64,000 nt of DNA. Source: CAVPGP01 sp963704025. Its GTDB lineage: Bacteria; Actinomycetota; Thermoleophilia; Gaiellales; Gaiellaceae. Position 1 is the stretch's first letter, and each line of letters opens with the position of its first letter. Positions 37,160-46,301 of the stretch are shown here, one piece after another. The DNA is taken from assembly GCA_963704025.1 (NCBI GenBank), contig CAVPGP010000001.1:806001-870000 (forward strand). The letters run 5' to 3'. The position numbers and the translations under genes are program-made. The notes below the pieces were generated by a model. That model was not told where the DNA came from, did not search any database, and was given only the letters and a program-made list of their open reading frames with translations.

Positions 37160-39967
37160 TCAGCCCAGCTTCAGCCTCCAGGCGCTGCGACCGTGGGTCG
37201 CTGCATAGAGCACCCGCGCGCCCGGGACGATCGTCAGTCCGGGGACCTCCACCATCGGCAGGTTCGCGCCCGCGACGCTCCAGGTGCCGCCGGTGTACTT
37301 CATGACGCCGAAGTCCGTCGACGCGTAGAGCGTCCCGGTAACGTCGTCGCGAACGAGGTCGGTCACCGGCAGGTCGCCCTGCGGCCCCAGGCCACCGTCC
37401 AGGTTCGTCCATGTGGCCGTGCCCGAGACCGCGTTGTAGGTGACCTCGAACACGTGGCCGGGCGCCGTCGGCGTGTTGAAGTTGTAGCCCGAGTACGACA
37501 GCCACGCGTGGTTCGGATCGTTCGGGTCGACGTAGATGCTGGACACGAAGCGGCCGGGGTCGACCGTCGACGAGGTGTCGATCCGCGTCCAGAGCACCGT
37601 CGCGGCCGGGGCGTTACCCCCGTTCTTCGAGACGAAGACACGGCCCGCACCGGTTGCGGCCCAGAGCGTGCCCGCGTCGCTCGGGGCCCGCTCGACCGCC
37701 GACACGAGCCCGGTGCCGGCGGCCGGGACGCTCGTCCGGTCGGCACCGTAGGCGGTACCGGTGATGTCGGTCAGGCCCGGGGCGCCGAGGCGGACGAAGT
37801 CGCCGCAGGAGGGGTTGGCCGCGGACGTCGTGAACTCGGGGCAGTTCGCCTCGAGGTAGGCACGGGGCCCGCCCCAGTCCTGTGTCCGCCAGACGCTCTG
37901 CGAGCCCTGGTAGATGGTCTGCGCGTTGGCCGGGTTCGGATCGCCCGTGACCGGCGGATAGAAGAACGAGCTCTCCGGGCTGGAGACGATCGGCCCCGTC
38001 GCGATGACCCACTTCGTGGGATCGCCGCTGCTGAAGTTCACGTCGCTTGCCTGCCCTGTGAACGTGTTGAAGCGGAGATCGTCGTTCGTGGAGCTGAAGC
38101 CCGACTGGCCGCCGTCTCCGTAGATCTCCTGCGGCCACACGTCGTCGTCGCCCGTGAAGACGAACGTCCCGTTGTCCTGCGTGCCGCCCTGCACGAGCCG
38201 GGTCGGATGCTGGTAGCTCGCCGAGAGGCTCTGGAACTGCAGGGTGGAGAGCCCGCGGTTGAGGCTGTAGATCCGGCGCGGCACGCGCGAGAGCAGCGCC
38301 TTGCACGAGGCCGTGTCGGCCGCCGAGAGGCCGCGGGAATCGCAGTCGGAGGACGTGTCGGCGAGCTTCCCGTCCGTGCGGACGACGCCGCCGTCCGAGC
38401 CGTTGAAGAACAGGTACGGCTTGCCCGGCACCGTCGTGATGGCGTGCTGATCGGGATGGATGGCGTTGCGGTGCGGCTTGTCGCTGTCACGCGTCATGTC
38501 GCTCCACTTCGCGCCGCCGTCGCTGGACATCAGCACCCCGCGCCCGTTCGTCGAAGTCCCGACGTGGGGATAGTCGTACGAGCCCATCACGTAGACGATG
38601 TCCGGGAAGCCGGGCGGCGAGTAGACGATGTTGTCGTACCAGCACTGCTGGGTGCAGTAGTCCACCACCTGCGGTGTCGTCATGTCGACGAACACCGCCG
38701 CTCCGGCTGCATCGTCGGTTCGGTAGAAATGCGCGGGGACGGCGCCGCCCGACGCGCCGATGCCGACGTACATCCGGGTCTTGCCGCCCGGCAGCTTGTT
38801 GAGCGCGAACTCGGCCCGGTCGGTGTTGAACGCCGGGTTGAGCGGAGTCTTGATCTGCGTCCACGTGACGCCGTTGTCGAGCGACCGCCATACGCCGACC
38901 TGGAACGCCGATGCGTACAGGGTCGTTGGATTTCTCGGGTCGATGCCGACGCCGTTGACACCGCGGATCGAGCCCGCGCCGTTCCAGATGCTGGTGAACG
39001 TCGCGCCGCCGTCGGTCGAGCGGTACAGCCCGAGCGGAGCGACGGGCGGCGGCGGGTTGGACGTCGCGCCGCCGGTCACGGAGCTGATGCCGCGGACGCC
39101 GCGCGCGACGCCGACGAGGATGTCGCCGTTCGGAGCGATCTGCAGCTCGGAGAGCGAGCGGCCCTGGAACTGGGAGCTGCCGGCGAGGAGCTTCCAGGAG
39201 TCGCCGCCGTTCGTCGAGCGGTAGATCCCGAGCCCGGCCTCGGAGTCGCCGGAGGCGTTCGGCTCGCCCGTCCCTGCGAGGATCGTCCGACCGGACTTGT
39301 CGTTCGGGTCGATGAGCATCGTGCCGATCGCGTTCGTGCCGAACGAGTCGGAGACGAACCTCCAGTGCGGATGCTTCGAGAGCGCGTTGTCCGCGCGCCA
39401 GATGCCGCCGCCCGCGGCCGCGATGAAGAGGCGGCAGCTGCGCTCGTTGTCGTGATCGCCGTCGTCGTCATCGTCGCCGTGACCGCCGCGATTGGCGCTC
39501 CGGCCGTTGTCGTTGCCGTCGCTGTCGCAGCCGGGCGTCAGCGCCACGGCGTTGGTCCGGCCGGAGGCCACGGACTCGGCGCCGTCGGCCAGAAATTGGT
39601 TCAGCACGGCCGGGTAGGTCGCCTCGCTCGGGCCGATCAGCTCCCACGATCCGCGCGCGTCCCGCGAGCGGTCGCGAACCTTGTTGAAGGCCTGCCGCGA
39701 GTCGATGATCGCGGACATCGGGACGCTCGTCGCCGGATAGGCGTGCTCCATCGCGTCCTGCGCCTCGGCGGTGAAGAGGTCCGGATTTCGGTTTTCGGGA
39801 CCCGGCGCCGCCGCCTTGTTCATGCCGATCGCATCGGGGTCACCCTTGACGGCCAGCGGTGTGTGCAGACCACTGCCGGTCTTCACCGAGGCGCCGAGCA
39901 ACGCGATCGTGGCGACCAACGCCAGGATCAGCGCGGCTCCCAGCGCCACGCGCAACTTCCCAGTCAT
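37160..39967 (-). CDS. Secreted sortilin/BNR-type beta-propeller protein, 935 aa
   Basis: ATG 39967 has a strong AGGGGAGAGG ribosome site. An N-terminal membrane/signal segment (VALGAALILALVATIALLG) is followed by a large propeller region with many Asp-box repeats: LGIYRSTNGGDSWKLLAG, LGLYRSTDGGATFTSIW, VGVWRSLDNGVTWTQI, RGVLMSSDGGAKWSDM, then LVQGGTQDNGT. An Asp-rich insertion (GDDDDDGDHDNE) lies near residue 165. The C-terminus ends VLYAATHGRSAWRLKLG, the same closing blade as in the neighbour (AAGTHGRGAWSIK). There is no peptidase or sialidase catalytic motif. Family members of this GTQDNGT type are extracellular and mostly uncharacterised. It is intact, in contrast to its paralogue upstream, from which it is separated by a small gene and a hairpin. 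Confidence 0.88.
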   Translation of the reverse strand: MTGKLRVALGAALILALVATIALLGASVKTGSGLHTPLAVKGDPDAIGMNKAAAPGPENRNPDLFTAEAQDAMEHAYPATSVPMSAIIDSRQAFNKVRDRSRDARGSWELIGPSEATYPAVLNQFLADGAESVASGRTNAVALTPGCDSDGNDNGRSANRGGHGDDDDDGDHDNERSCRLFIAAAGGGIWRADNALSKHPHWRFVSDSFGTNAIGTMLIDPNDKSGRTILAGTGEPNASGDSEAGLGIYRSTNGGDSWKLLAGSSQFQGRSLSELQIAPNGDILVGVARGVRGISSVTGGATSNPPPPVAPLGLYRSTDGGATFTSIWNGAGSIRGVNGVGIDPRNPTTLYASAFQVGVWRSLDNGVTWTQIKTPLNPAFNTDRAEFALNKLPGGKTRMYVGIGASGGAVPAHFYRTDDAAGAAVFVDMTTPQVVDYCTQQCWYDNIVYSPPGFPDIVYVMGSYDYPHVGTSTNGRGVLMSSDGGAKWSDMTRDSDKPHRNAIHPDQHAITTVPGKPYLFFNGSDGGVVRTDGKLADTSSDCDSRGLSAADTASCKALLSRVPRRIYSLNRGLSTLQFQSLSASYQHPTRLVQGGTQDNGTFVFTGDDDVWPQEIYGDGGQSGFSSTNDDLRFNTFTGQASDVNFSSGDPTKWVIATGPIVSSPESSFFYPPVTGDPNPANAQTIYQGSQSVWRTQDWGGPRAYLEANCPEFTTSAANPSCGDFVRLGAPGLTDITGTAYGADRTSVPAAGTGLVSAVERAPSDAGTLWAATGAGRVFVSKNGGNAPAATVLWTRIDTSSTVDPGRFVSSIYVDPNDPNHAWLSYSGYNFNTPTAPGHVFEVTYNAVSGTATWTNLDGGLGPQGDLPVTDLVRDDVTGTLYASTDFGVMKYTGGTWSVAGANLPMVEVPGLTIVPGARVLYAATHGRSAWRLKLG

Positions 39968-40091
39968 GCCTCTCCCCTGTTGGACTTCCCATGGTCGACG
40001 GACCGGGCGAGGCCCCATCCGTAGGCCGGATTCTCCCCCAGGCGCGGCCGCCCGGTCAAGGTCTCGATATCAAGAGATCCCGATGCCGGCT

Positions 40092-40250
40092 CTACTCCGG
40101 CGCCGGGCCCCGCTCAGCGGGAGGCTCGACCGGTGGGTCGACCGGCATGTCGCCCGGAAAGGGCGTCACGGTCGCCGGGTCTCGGCTGCTGCCACGGCTG
40201 CTGCCTGTCTCCTCGTCCTCGATTCCGTCGTCGTCGTTTCCTTCGTCCAT
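40092..40250 (-). CDS. Small acidic proline-rich protein, 52 aa
   Basis: ATG 40250 is preceded by GAGGAGG at good distance (the sequence GAGGAGGTCGGCG then ATG), the main support. The product starts MDEGNDDDGIEDEETGSSRG and ends in Pro/Glu repeats (PVDPPVEPPAERGPAPE). There is no signal peptide and no known domain. It lies between the two propeller genes on the same strand, just after a strong hairpin. Its proline tail is similar in style to the tail of the small secreted protein at 36577. Confidence 0.55.
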   Translation of the reverse strand: MDEGNDDDGIEDEETGSSRGSSRDPATVTPFPGDMPVDPPVEPPAERGPAPE

Positions 40251-40273
40251 CGCCGACCTCCTCTGCTCGGAGG

Positions 40274-40304
40274 CGACTGCGGCCGGCACTGCCGGCCGCA
40301 GTCG
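40274..40304 (-). terminator. Terminator of the frame-broken propeller gene
   Basis: CGACTGCGGCCGG and CCGGCCGCAGTCG form a perfect 13-bp stem with a 5-nt loop, just past the stop at 40324. Confidence 0.8.
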
Positions 40305-40323
40305 TCCGAGCTCTAACCGTCGC

Positions 40324-43300
40324 CTACCCGAAGAAGGTCTTGACCCGGGTGACCAGGTCCGCCTTCTCGGCGGCCGTTCCGTACGCCTCGAGCGGGAAGG
40401 CCAGGAAGACCACCTTGTAGGTACCGCTGAACGACAGGCCGTTCGGCTGTGCCGTGTCGTCCGTGAACGCGACGAGCGCACCGCCGTTCGGCGTGGTCTG
40501 GTCCTCGAACGCCGCGCCGAGGACGCTGTGGTCGAGCGGCACGGCTCCGATCCCGTTCGTGACCGGGCTGCCCGCGACGCCGTGGACGTTTGCCGTCGGC
40601 TTGTCGTTCTGGATCTCCGTTCCGTCCCACGTCACGTGCAGGTAATCGTGGACGAACGTCGTCGTCCCGGCCGCCTGGTCGAGGATGTCCTGGCCCGACA
40701 CGAACAGCCGGCCGCCGCCGTCGAGGAACGCCTTCAGCGTCGCCTCGTACGGCAGGATCGGACCCGGGTAGCTGTTGCCGGTGAACCAGTACGACGTTCT
40801 TGAACGCCTTCACGTAGTTCGCCGGCAGAGCATTGTCCGCCTTCAGGTCCCAGACGCTGTACGCCAGGCCGGCCGCAGTCAGGGCGGTCTTGTAGATGCC
40901 CTGAACGTCCGGGTTGTTGTCGTCGTTGTCGACGAGCAGCGTGTCGACCGCGACCGCGATCGTCTTGACGGTGCCGCTCGCGGTGACCGTCGAGCTGCCC
41001 GACGACGTCGCGGTCACCGTCGCCGTGTTCACCTCGGCGTTCGGCGCCGCGGCCGGCACGTCGACGCTGACGCAGACGTCGGCCGACCCGCCGGACGGCA
41101 CCGAGACGCTGCTCGCCGGCAGCGCAGCAGGCTGCGTCGAGGAAGTGCACCGTGTAGGTGCTCGTCGCCGACAGGGCGTAGGTGTCCGGCTGGAAGCCGT
41201 TGTTCTGCACCGCCACGTGGTAGGTCACCGAGGTGCCGTTCCGGCCGCCGTCGGTCTGCGTCGCGGGCGAGAGCGCCAGTGCGAACGCGGGCGCGATCGG
41301 GGTGACGGTCGGCGAGCCGCTCGCGGACATGCCCTGAGCGGAGGTCACCTTGAACCCGTCGTTGACGATCGAGTCGACCTTCTTCTTGAGCGCGTCGGAG
41401 ATGCTGACGGTGAAGTGCACGCTCACCGCCCCGCCGGCCGGGACCGTGAGGCTCGACCAGGAGACGACGCCACCCGAGTAGGTGCCACCGTCGGCCGCGG
41501 ACACGAACGACGTGTTGTCGGGCACCGGATCGGTGATCTTGACGCCGGTCGCGGCCGCGTTGCCGATGTTGCGCAGCGTGATCGTGTAGTCGACGTGGCT
41601 CGACGGCCCGACGGGCTTGCCCGCGTCGACCTTCGAGAGGACGAGCGCGGGCACCGTCGAGGCGTCCTTGATCGACCAGGCGCCGCGGCCGTGCGTGCCG
41701 GCGGCGAGCAGCCGGTGGGCCGGGTCGAGGTCGAGCTGCCAGATCGCCACCGGCGGGATGCCTGTCCCGAGCGCCGTCCAGTTCGCACCGCCGTTGTTGG
41801 TCACGAACGGACCGACGTCCGTGCCGACGTAGAGCGTGTTCGAGTAGGACGGGTCGAGGATGACCGAGTTCACCGGCACGTCGGGCAGGTTCCCGCTGAC
41901 GTCGATCCAGGTCGTGCCGCCGTCGAGCGTCCGGAACACGTGCCCCGGCCGCTTCGGCGTCGCCTCGTTGAAGCCGTTGTAGGCGATGTAGGCGATGCGG
42001 TAGTTGCTCCGGTCGACCGCGAACTGGGAGACCGGCCGGTTCGGCAGCTGCTTGCCCTTCGCGTCGAGCCGCGATCCAGGTCGGGATCCTTGCTCGTCTG
42101 AGCGTTCGGGCTCATGTAGACGAGCCCGTCGAGCGAGCCGGTGTAGACGGCGGTCGCCGCCGCCGACGCCGATCGCCGAGATCGCACACGTGCGCGCGCC
42201 GTTCGGCGCGGTGCCGGTGCAGCCGCCGGTCAGGTCGCGGACTGATCGTCTTCCAGAGCACGTCGCTCGACGACGCAGCCTTGGCGTTGTCGGTCCGGTA
42301 GAGCCGGTACGTCCCGAGGAAGAGCTGGTTCGGGTTCTGCTGGTTCAGCACGAACGGGATGTAGAAGTCCGACCGGTCGCTGAGGTTGATGCCCGTCGCG
42401 TGATGGTCTGGTTGCTGAAGAAGCTCAGACCGCCGTTCGTGTACCGGTACGGCGAGATGCCGAAGTACGTGCCGTAGACGAAGTTGCCGTGTCCGGGTCG
42501 ACGAGCACCTGGCCGCCGTCGCCGCTCGCGACGTCGAACCAGGACTGTTGCTGCGACCGACTTGCGCAGGGTGCCGTTGTCCTGGGTGCCGCCCCAGTAG
42601 CGCTCCCGTCGAGCCCGGGACCGTCGCGGGACGGTCGCGATCGACGTGAACTGCGTGATCGCGAGGCCCGTCCGGTGGAGTGACAGCACTCGTGTCGGGG
42701 TCGACCGTGCCGTTCAGGTTCTGCCAGGTCACCGCGCTGAGCGGGTCGGCTGCGTTCGGCCGGCCGCCCCGGTCGGGGCGTGTACCAGACGCCGCCGTCG
42801 CTGAACCGACGAGCACGTGCGCCGTGTTCGAGCGGTCGAACGCGAGCGCGTGGAAGTCCGGATGCAGGTCCCAACCCAGGTTCTTCCACGTCTGGCCGCC
42901 GTCGTCCGAGCGGAAGATGCCGCCCGAGCCGAGGTTGTAGTCGAACTGGCCGGCCGCGAAGACGACGTTCGGGTTCGTCGGGTCGACCTCGATCACGTTG
43001 TCGTAGAAGCACTGCCCGCCGCAGTAGTCCTCGACCGAGTCCGCGCCGGACCCGGCCGGCAGGAGCTGCCAGCTGGCACCCTCGTCGGTCGACTTCCAGA
43101 CCCGCGACGCATGGTGCCGCGCCCGCGGCGTCGATGTAGTCGAAGCCGGCGTAGAGCACCGCCGACGAGCCGGCGCGGGTGCGAGATCGCGATCGAGAAG
43201 CGGGTCTGCGACCGCGGCGTAGTTTGCGCCGGCGGCAGGCCGTTCATGATCGGCGCCCACGTCTTGCCGCCGTCCGTGCTCTTGTACATCGCGTCGCCCC

Positions 43301-44267
43301 AGAACGAGGCGTAGAGGATCTTCGGGTTCTGCGGGTCGATCTCGACGTCGGTGGCGCCGTTCGACTCGCTCTTCGCCTGCTTGAGCAGCTTCCACGTCTC
43401 CGCGCCGTCCTTCGACTCCCAGATGCCGAACCGCGAATGGTCCGCCGGAGTCGTGCGGCGGGCGCCGCCGCGGCCGCGGAGAACGGAGGCGAAGAGGTGG
43501 TCGGCATTGGTCGGGTCGACGACGAGGTTCGAGACCGAGACGCCCTCGAAGAAATCGTCGGAGACGTTCGCCCAGTGCTCGCCGCCGTCCGTCGACTTGA
43601 TGATCCCGTTGCCGAAGTAGCTGTCGCCGGAGAGGGCTCCCTCGCCCGTGCCGGCGTAGACGATCGCGTCGTTCGTGGGTGCGATCGCGAGCGCGCCGAT
43701 CGCGAGCGACGGCAGGTTGTCCGTCTTCGGCACCCAGACGCCGTTCGTCGAGTCGTAGAGCCAGATGCCGCCCTGTGCGGCGCCGAGGATGAACTGGCCG
43801 TTGCTCGGGCGGATGGCGAGGGCGCCGATGCGGCCGCTCATCGCGGCGAAGCTGCCCGGCCCGCTGCGCGTCACCTGGACGACCGGGTTGGCGCCGAGGC
43901 CGCGCCAGGCACCGTTGAACGTGGCCGGGTCGGAGCCGACGCGGCGATCCTTGCGATGGCCCCAGGCCTCCTTGCCGCGCTCGGCGCGGAAGCGGCCTGC
44001 CTCGTGTCCGTCGAGGCGTATGTCACCGGCTGTGCGGCGGGACATGAATGCGTCGTCGCGCTGGAGGAGCTCCTCCACGCGACCGGCCTCGAGCGCCAGC
44101 GGATACGACCCCGGCAGATACGCCGGGCTGTCCCCGCCGGCATTCCCTCCGGCGCGCGTGGGCACCGGTGACGAGTTGCCTGTCGCAAGCGCCGCAACCG
44201 CGAGCGCCGTGCCGACGAGACCTGCCGCCAGCGCAATGCGCAGCCAGCGAAAACTCCCGAATCTCAT
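40324..44267 (-). pseudogene. Secreted propeller protein with DUF11-type and GATase-like modules, about 1,307 aa, heavily frame-broken
   Basis: ATG 44267 has an AGGGGAGAA ribosome site and a signal peptide (WLRIALAAGLVGTALAVAAL). To about 43155 the frame is clean: IWLYDSTNGVWVPKTDNL, IIKSTDGGEHWANVSDDF, AMYKSTDGGKTWAPIMNG. Between 43155 and 42070 the frame changes about fourteen times, yet each short piece is typical (GGIFRSDDGGQTWKNLGW, SDGGVWYTP, WGGTQDNGT, GNFVYGTYFGISPYRYTNGG). Below 42070 it reads on through RTLDGGTTWIDVSGNLPD and the closing blade, a DUF11-like domain (ALVLSKVDAGKPVGPSSHVD), a second NEW3/CARDB-like domain, and after two more breaks (41133, 40797) a C-terminal segment YPGPILPYEATLKAFLDGGG, RLFVSGQDILDQAAG like GATase-type modules of secreted peptidases. 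All breaks fit added bases; no stop codon occurs. Sequence error is the first suspect. Confidence 0.75.
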
Positions 44268-44391
44268 TTGTTTTCTCCCCTGAATCGACTTCCCCGAACG
44301 ACGAATCGGCCTGCACGAAGCTCTATAGAGGAACCTCTGCCGTTCCGCGGAGGCATTCTTCGCGGGATCGGGGCGAGTGTCAAGCGGGCGC

Positions 44392-44397
44392 TACCAT
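44392..44397 (+). promoter_or_regulatory. -10 box of the 44404 gene (leaderless type)
   Basis: TACCAT, 6 nt before ATG 44404. Confidence 0.4.
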
Positions 44398-44403
44398 CAG
44401 GCG

Positions 44404-44739
44404 ATGGCCACGCGTCTCGCGCTGCTACTCGGAGTCGCGGCTCTCGCCGCAGCCGCACCGGCCGCCGCCTCCGCGGCCAAGCTCCGGCTCGCAGCCGATC
44501 TCCCGCTGACGGTGAAGGGGACCGCGTTCAAGCCCCGCGAGGTGGTGACCGTCACCATCCAGACAAACGAGCGGCAGTGGATTCGCACGGCGCGCGCGAC
44601 CACGGCAGGCGGCTTTGCGGTCGCCCTCCCCGGCGTTCGCTACGACCCGTGCCGCTCGTCGGTGACGATCGTCGCGCGAGGCAGGAAGAGCGGGCTCGTC
44701 CGGCTGCGGGTGCCGCTCCGCGAGTGCGCCGCGCCGTAA
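44404..44739 (+). CDS. Small secreted protein, paralogue of the 36577 gene, 111 aa
   Basis: Signal peptide MATRLALLLGVAALAAAAPA, then a single small beta domain: LPLTVKGTAFKPREVVTVTI, ATTAGGFAVALPGV, CRSSVTIVARGRKS, ending RECAAP. It aligns by eye with the first part of the protein at 36577 (GT.FK..E.VTV, Cys-x-S-x-TI-x-A-x-G, EC.P), including two Cys that could pair, but lacks its proline tail. It is divergent from the large propeller gene at 44267, about 135 nt apart. ATG 44404 is favoured over an upstream in-frame codon because TACCAT lies 6 nt before it. Function unknown. Confidence 0.78.
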   Translation: MATRLALLLGVAALAAAAPAAASAAKLRLAADLPLTVKGTAFKPREVVTVTIQTNERQWIRTARATTAGGFAVALPGVRYDPCRSSVTIVARGRKSGLVRLRVPLRECAAP

Positions 44740-44748
44740 GCCCGGCTC

Positions 44749-46107
44749 TCAGCCCGGCCGCTTGGGGCCGTTCTGCGTGGGGCCGTGCGGCTCGGCCATC
44801 TTCCGGTAGTCCAGCACCTCGTCGAGGACAGCGTCCTCGACGCCCTGCTCCCGGGCGACCTCGCGCAGGGAGCGGCCGGTCGTCGCTGCCTCCTTCACGA
44901 TCTCGCTCACCCGGTCGTAGCCGATGTACGGGTTGAGCGCCGTCGCAGCGGACAGCGTCAGCTCCGCGTATCGCTCGTTCTGCTCGCGGTCCGCCTCGAT
45001 CCCGTCGACGCATTTCTCGGCGAGCAGCCGCGACGCCGCGGCAAGGAGCTTCACGGAGTCGAGCAGGTTGCGGGCCATCATCGGGATGAAGACGTTCAGC
45101 TCGAAGTGTCCCTGCAGGCCGCCGATCGCGATCGCCGAGTCGTTGCCGATCACCTGGGCGGCGACCTGGGTCACGACCTCCGGGATGACGGGGTTCACCT
45201 TGCCCGGCATGATCGAGCTGCCCTTCTGCAGCTCCGGCAGGCGGATCTCTGCGAGCCCGGCGCGCGGACCCGAGCCCATGAAGCGCAGGTCGTTGGCGAT
45301 CTTCGTCAGCGAGACGGCGACGACCTTGAGCGCGCACGAGGCCTCGACGAGGCCGTCGCGCGCCGCCTGCGACTCGAACGGATCCGCAGGCGGGGAGATG
45401 ACGAGTCCGGTCTCCTCGGAGAGCCGCGCGCGAACCCGTTCCGCGAACTCCGGATGCGTGTTGAGGCCCGTGCCGACGGCGGTGCCGCCGAGCGGGATCT
45501 TGCCCAGCCGCCCGAGCGTCGACTCGACGCGCGCCTTCCCCTCGCGCACCTGCGCGGCGTAGCCGCCGAACTCCTGGCCGAGGGTCACGGGCACGGCGTC
45601 CATCCAGTGCGTGCGGCCCGACTTGACGACATCGTGGAACTCCGTTGCCTTTGCCCCGAGCGACGAGGCGAGCCGGTCGAGGGCGGGGAGCAGGTCGGTC
45701 GTGATCTCGGAGAGCGCGGCCAGGTGCACGGCCGAGGGGAAGACGTCGTTCGAGGACTGGCCCATGTTGACGTCGTCGTTCGCGTGCACGTCCTCGCCTG
45801 CGAGCGTGGCGAGCACCTCGTTCGCGTTCATGTTCGACGAGGTGCCGGAGCCGGTCTGGAAGACGTCGATCGGAAACTGGTCGTCGAGCTCCCCGTTCGC
45901 GACGCGGTCGGCGGCCGCGGCGATCCGCTCGGCCTTGTCGGCGTCGAGCAGCCCGAGCTCGGCGTTGACGCGGGCCGCAGCGCCTTTGATGCGGCCGAGC
46001 CAACGTGCGACCGGGGAGGGGATCGGCTCGCCCGAGACCGGGAAGTTCCCGATCGCCTTGGCCGTCTCGCCGCCCCAGAGCTCCTGCTTCGTCTCGGTCT
46101 CGCTCAT
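44749..46107 (-). CDS. fumC: Fumarate hydratase, class II
   Basis: 452 aa, the heat-stable iron-free fumarase of the citric acid cycle. Family signature GSSIMPGKVNP is present (residues ~310-320), as are QTGSGTSSNMNANEV, SSNDVFPSAVHLAA and SGRTHWMDAVPVTLGQEF. Argininosuccinate lyase and aspartase share the fold, but the TGSGTSSNMN and HTH-like substrate loops are those of fumarase. The start ATG 46107 has TACACT 6 nt upstream, so an in-frame upstream codon is not used. The region before it carries two dyad repeats that may be operators. Confidence 0.95.
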   Translation of the reverse strand: MSETETKQELWGGETAKAIGNFPVSGEPIPSPVARWLGRIKGAAARVNAELGLLDADKAERIAAAADRVANGELDDQFPIDVFQTGSGTSSNMNANEVLATLAGEDVHANDDVNMGQSSNDVFPSAVHLAALSEITTDLLPALDRLASSLGAKATEFHDVVKSGRTHWMDAVPVTLGQEFGGYAAQVREGKARVESTLGRLGKIPLGGTAVGTGLNTHPEFAERVRARLSEETGLVISPPADPFESQAARDGLVEASCALKVVAVSLTKIANDLRFMGSGPRAGLAEIRLPELQKGSSIMPGKVNPVIPEVVTQVAAQVIGNDSAIAIGGLQGHFELNVFIPMMARNLLDSVKLLAAASRLLAEKCVDGIEADREQNERYAELTLSAATALNPYIGYDRVSEIVKEAATTGRSLREVAREQGVEDAVLDEVLDYRKMAEPHGPTQNGPKRPG

Positions 46108-46113
46108 GCTTCG

Positions 46114-46119
46114 AGTGTA
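46114..46119 (-). promoter_or_regulatory. -10 box of fumC (leaderless type)
   Basis: Minus strand TACACT ends 6 nt before ATG 46107. Confidence 0.5.
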
Positions 46120-46183
46120 GTCGCCGCAAGCGGGCCCCCGCACGCCCCATCCCTGCCGCACGAGACGCCTCGAGCCCCCTTGC

Positions 46184-46264
46184 AACAGACTGTTGCGAAG
46201 TGCCGGTGGAGACGTCTCGCAGAGCCTGTTGTCGCACCGACAAGTCCTTGTAACAGACTGTTGC
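46184..46264. repeat. Two copies of AACAGACTGTTGC, 68 nt apart, upstream of fumC
   Basis: Identical 13-mers at 46184-46196 and 46252-46264 each contain the dyad AACAG-A-CTGTT; a partial third copy (CCTGTTG) lies between. They sit in the intergenic region upstream of fumC, 65-145 nt before its start, and could be operator sites or small hairpins. Confidence 0.5.
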
Positions 46265-46301
46265 TTTGGCGGTGAGGGACGCCGCGCTGCGGTTGTCGCT
46301 G

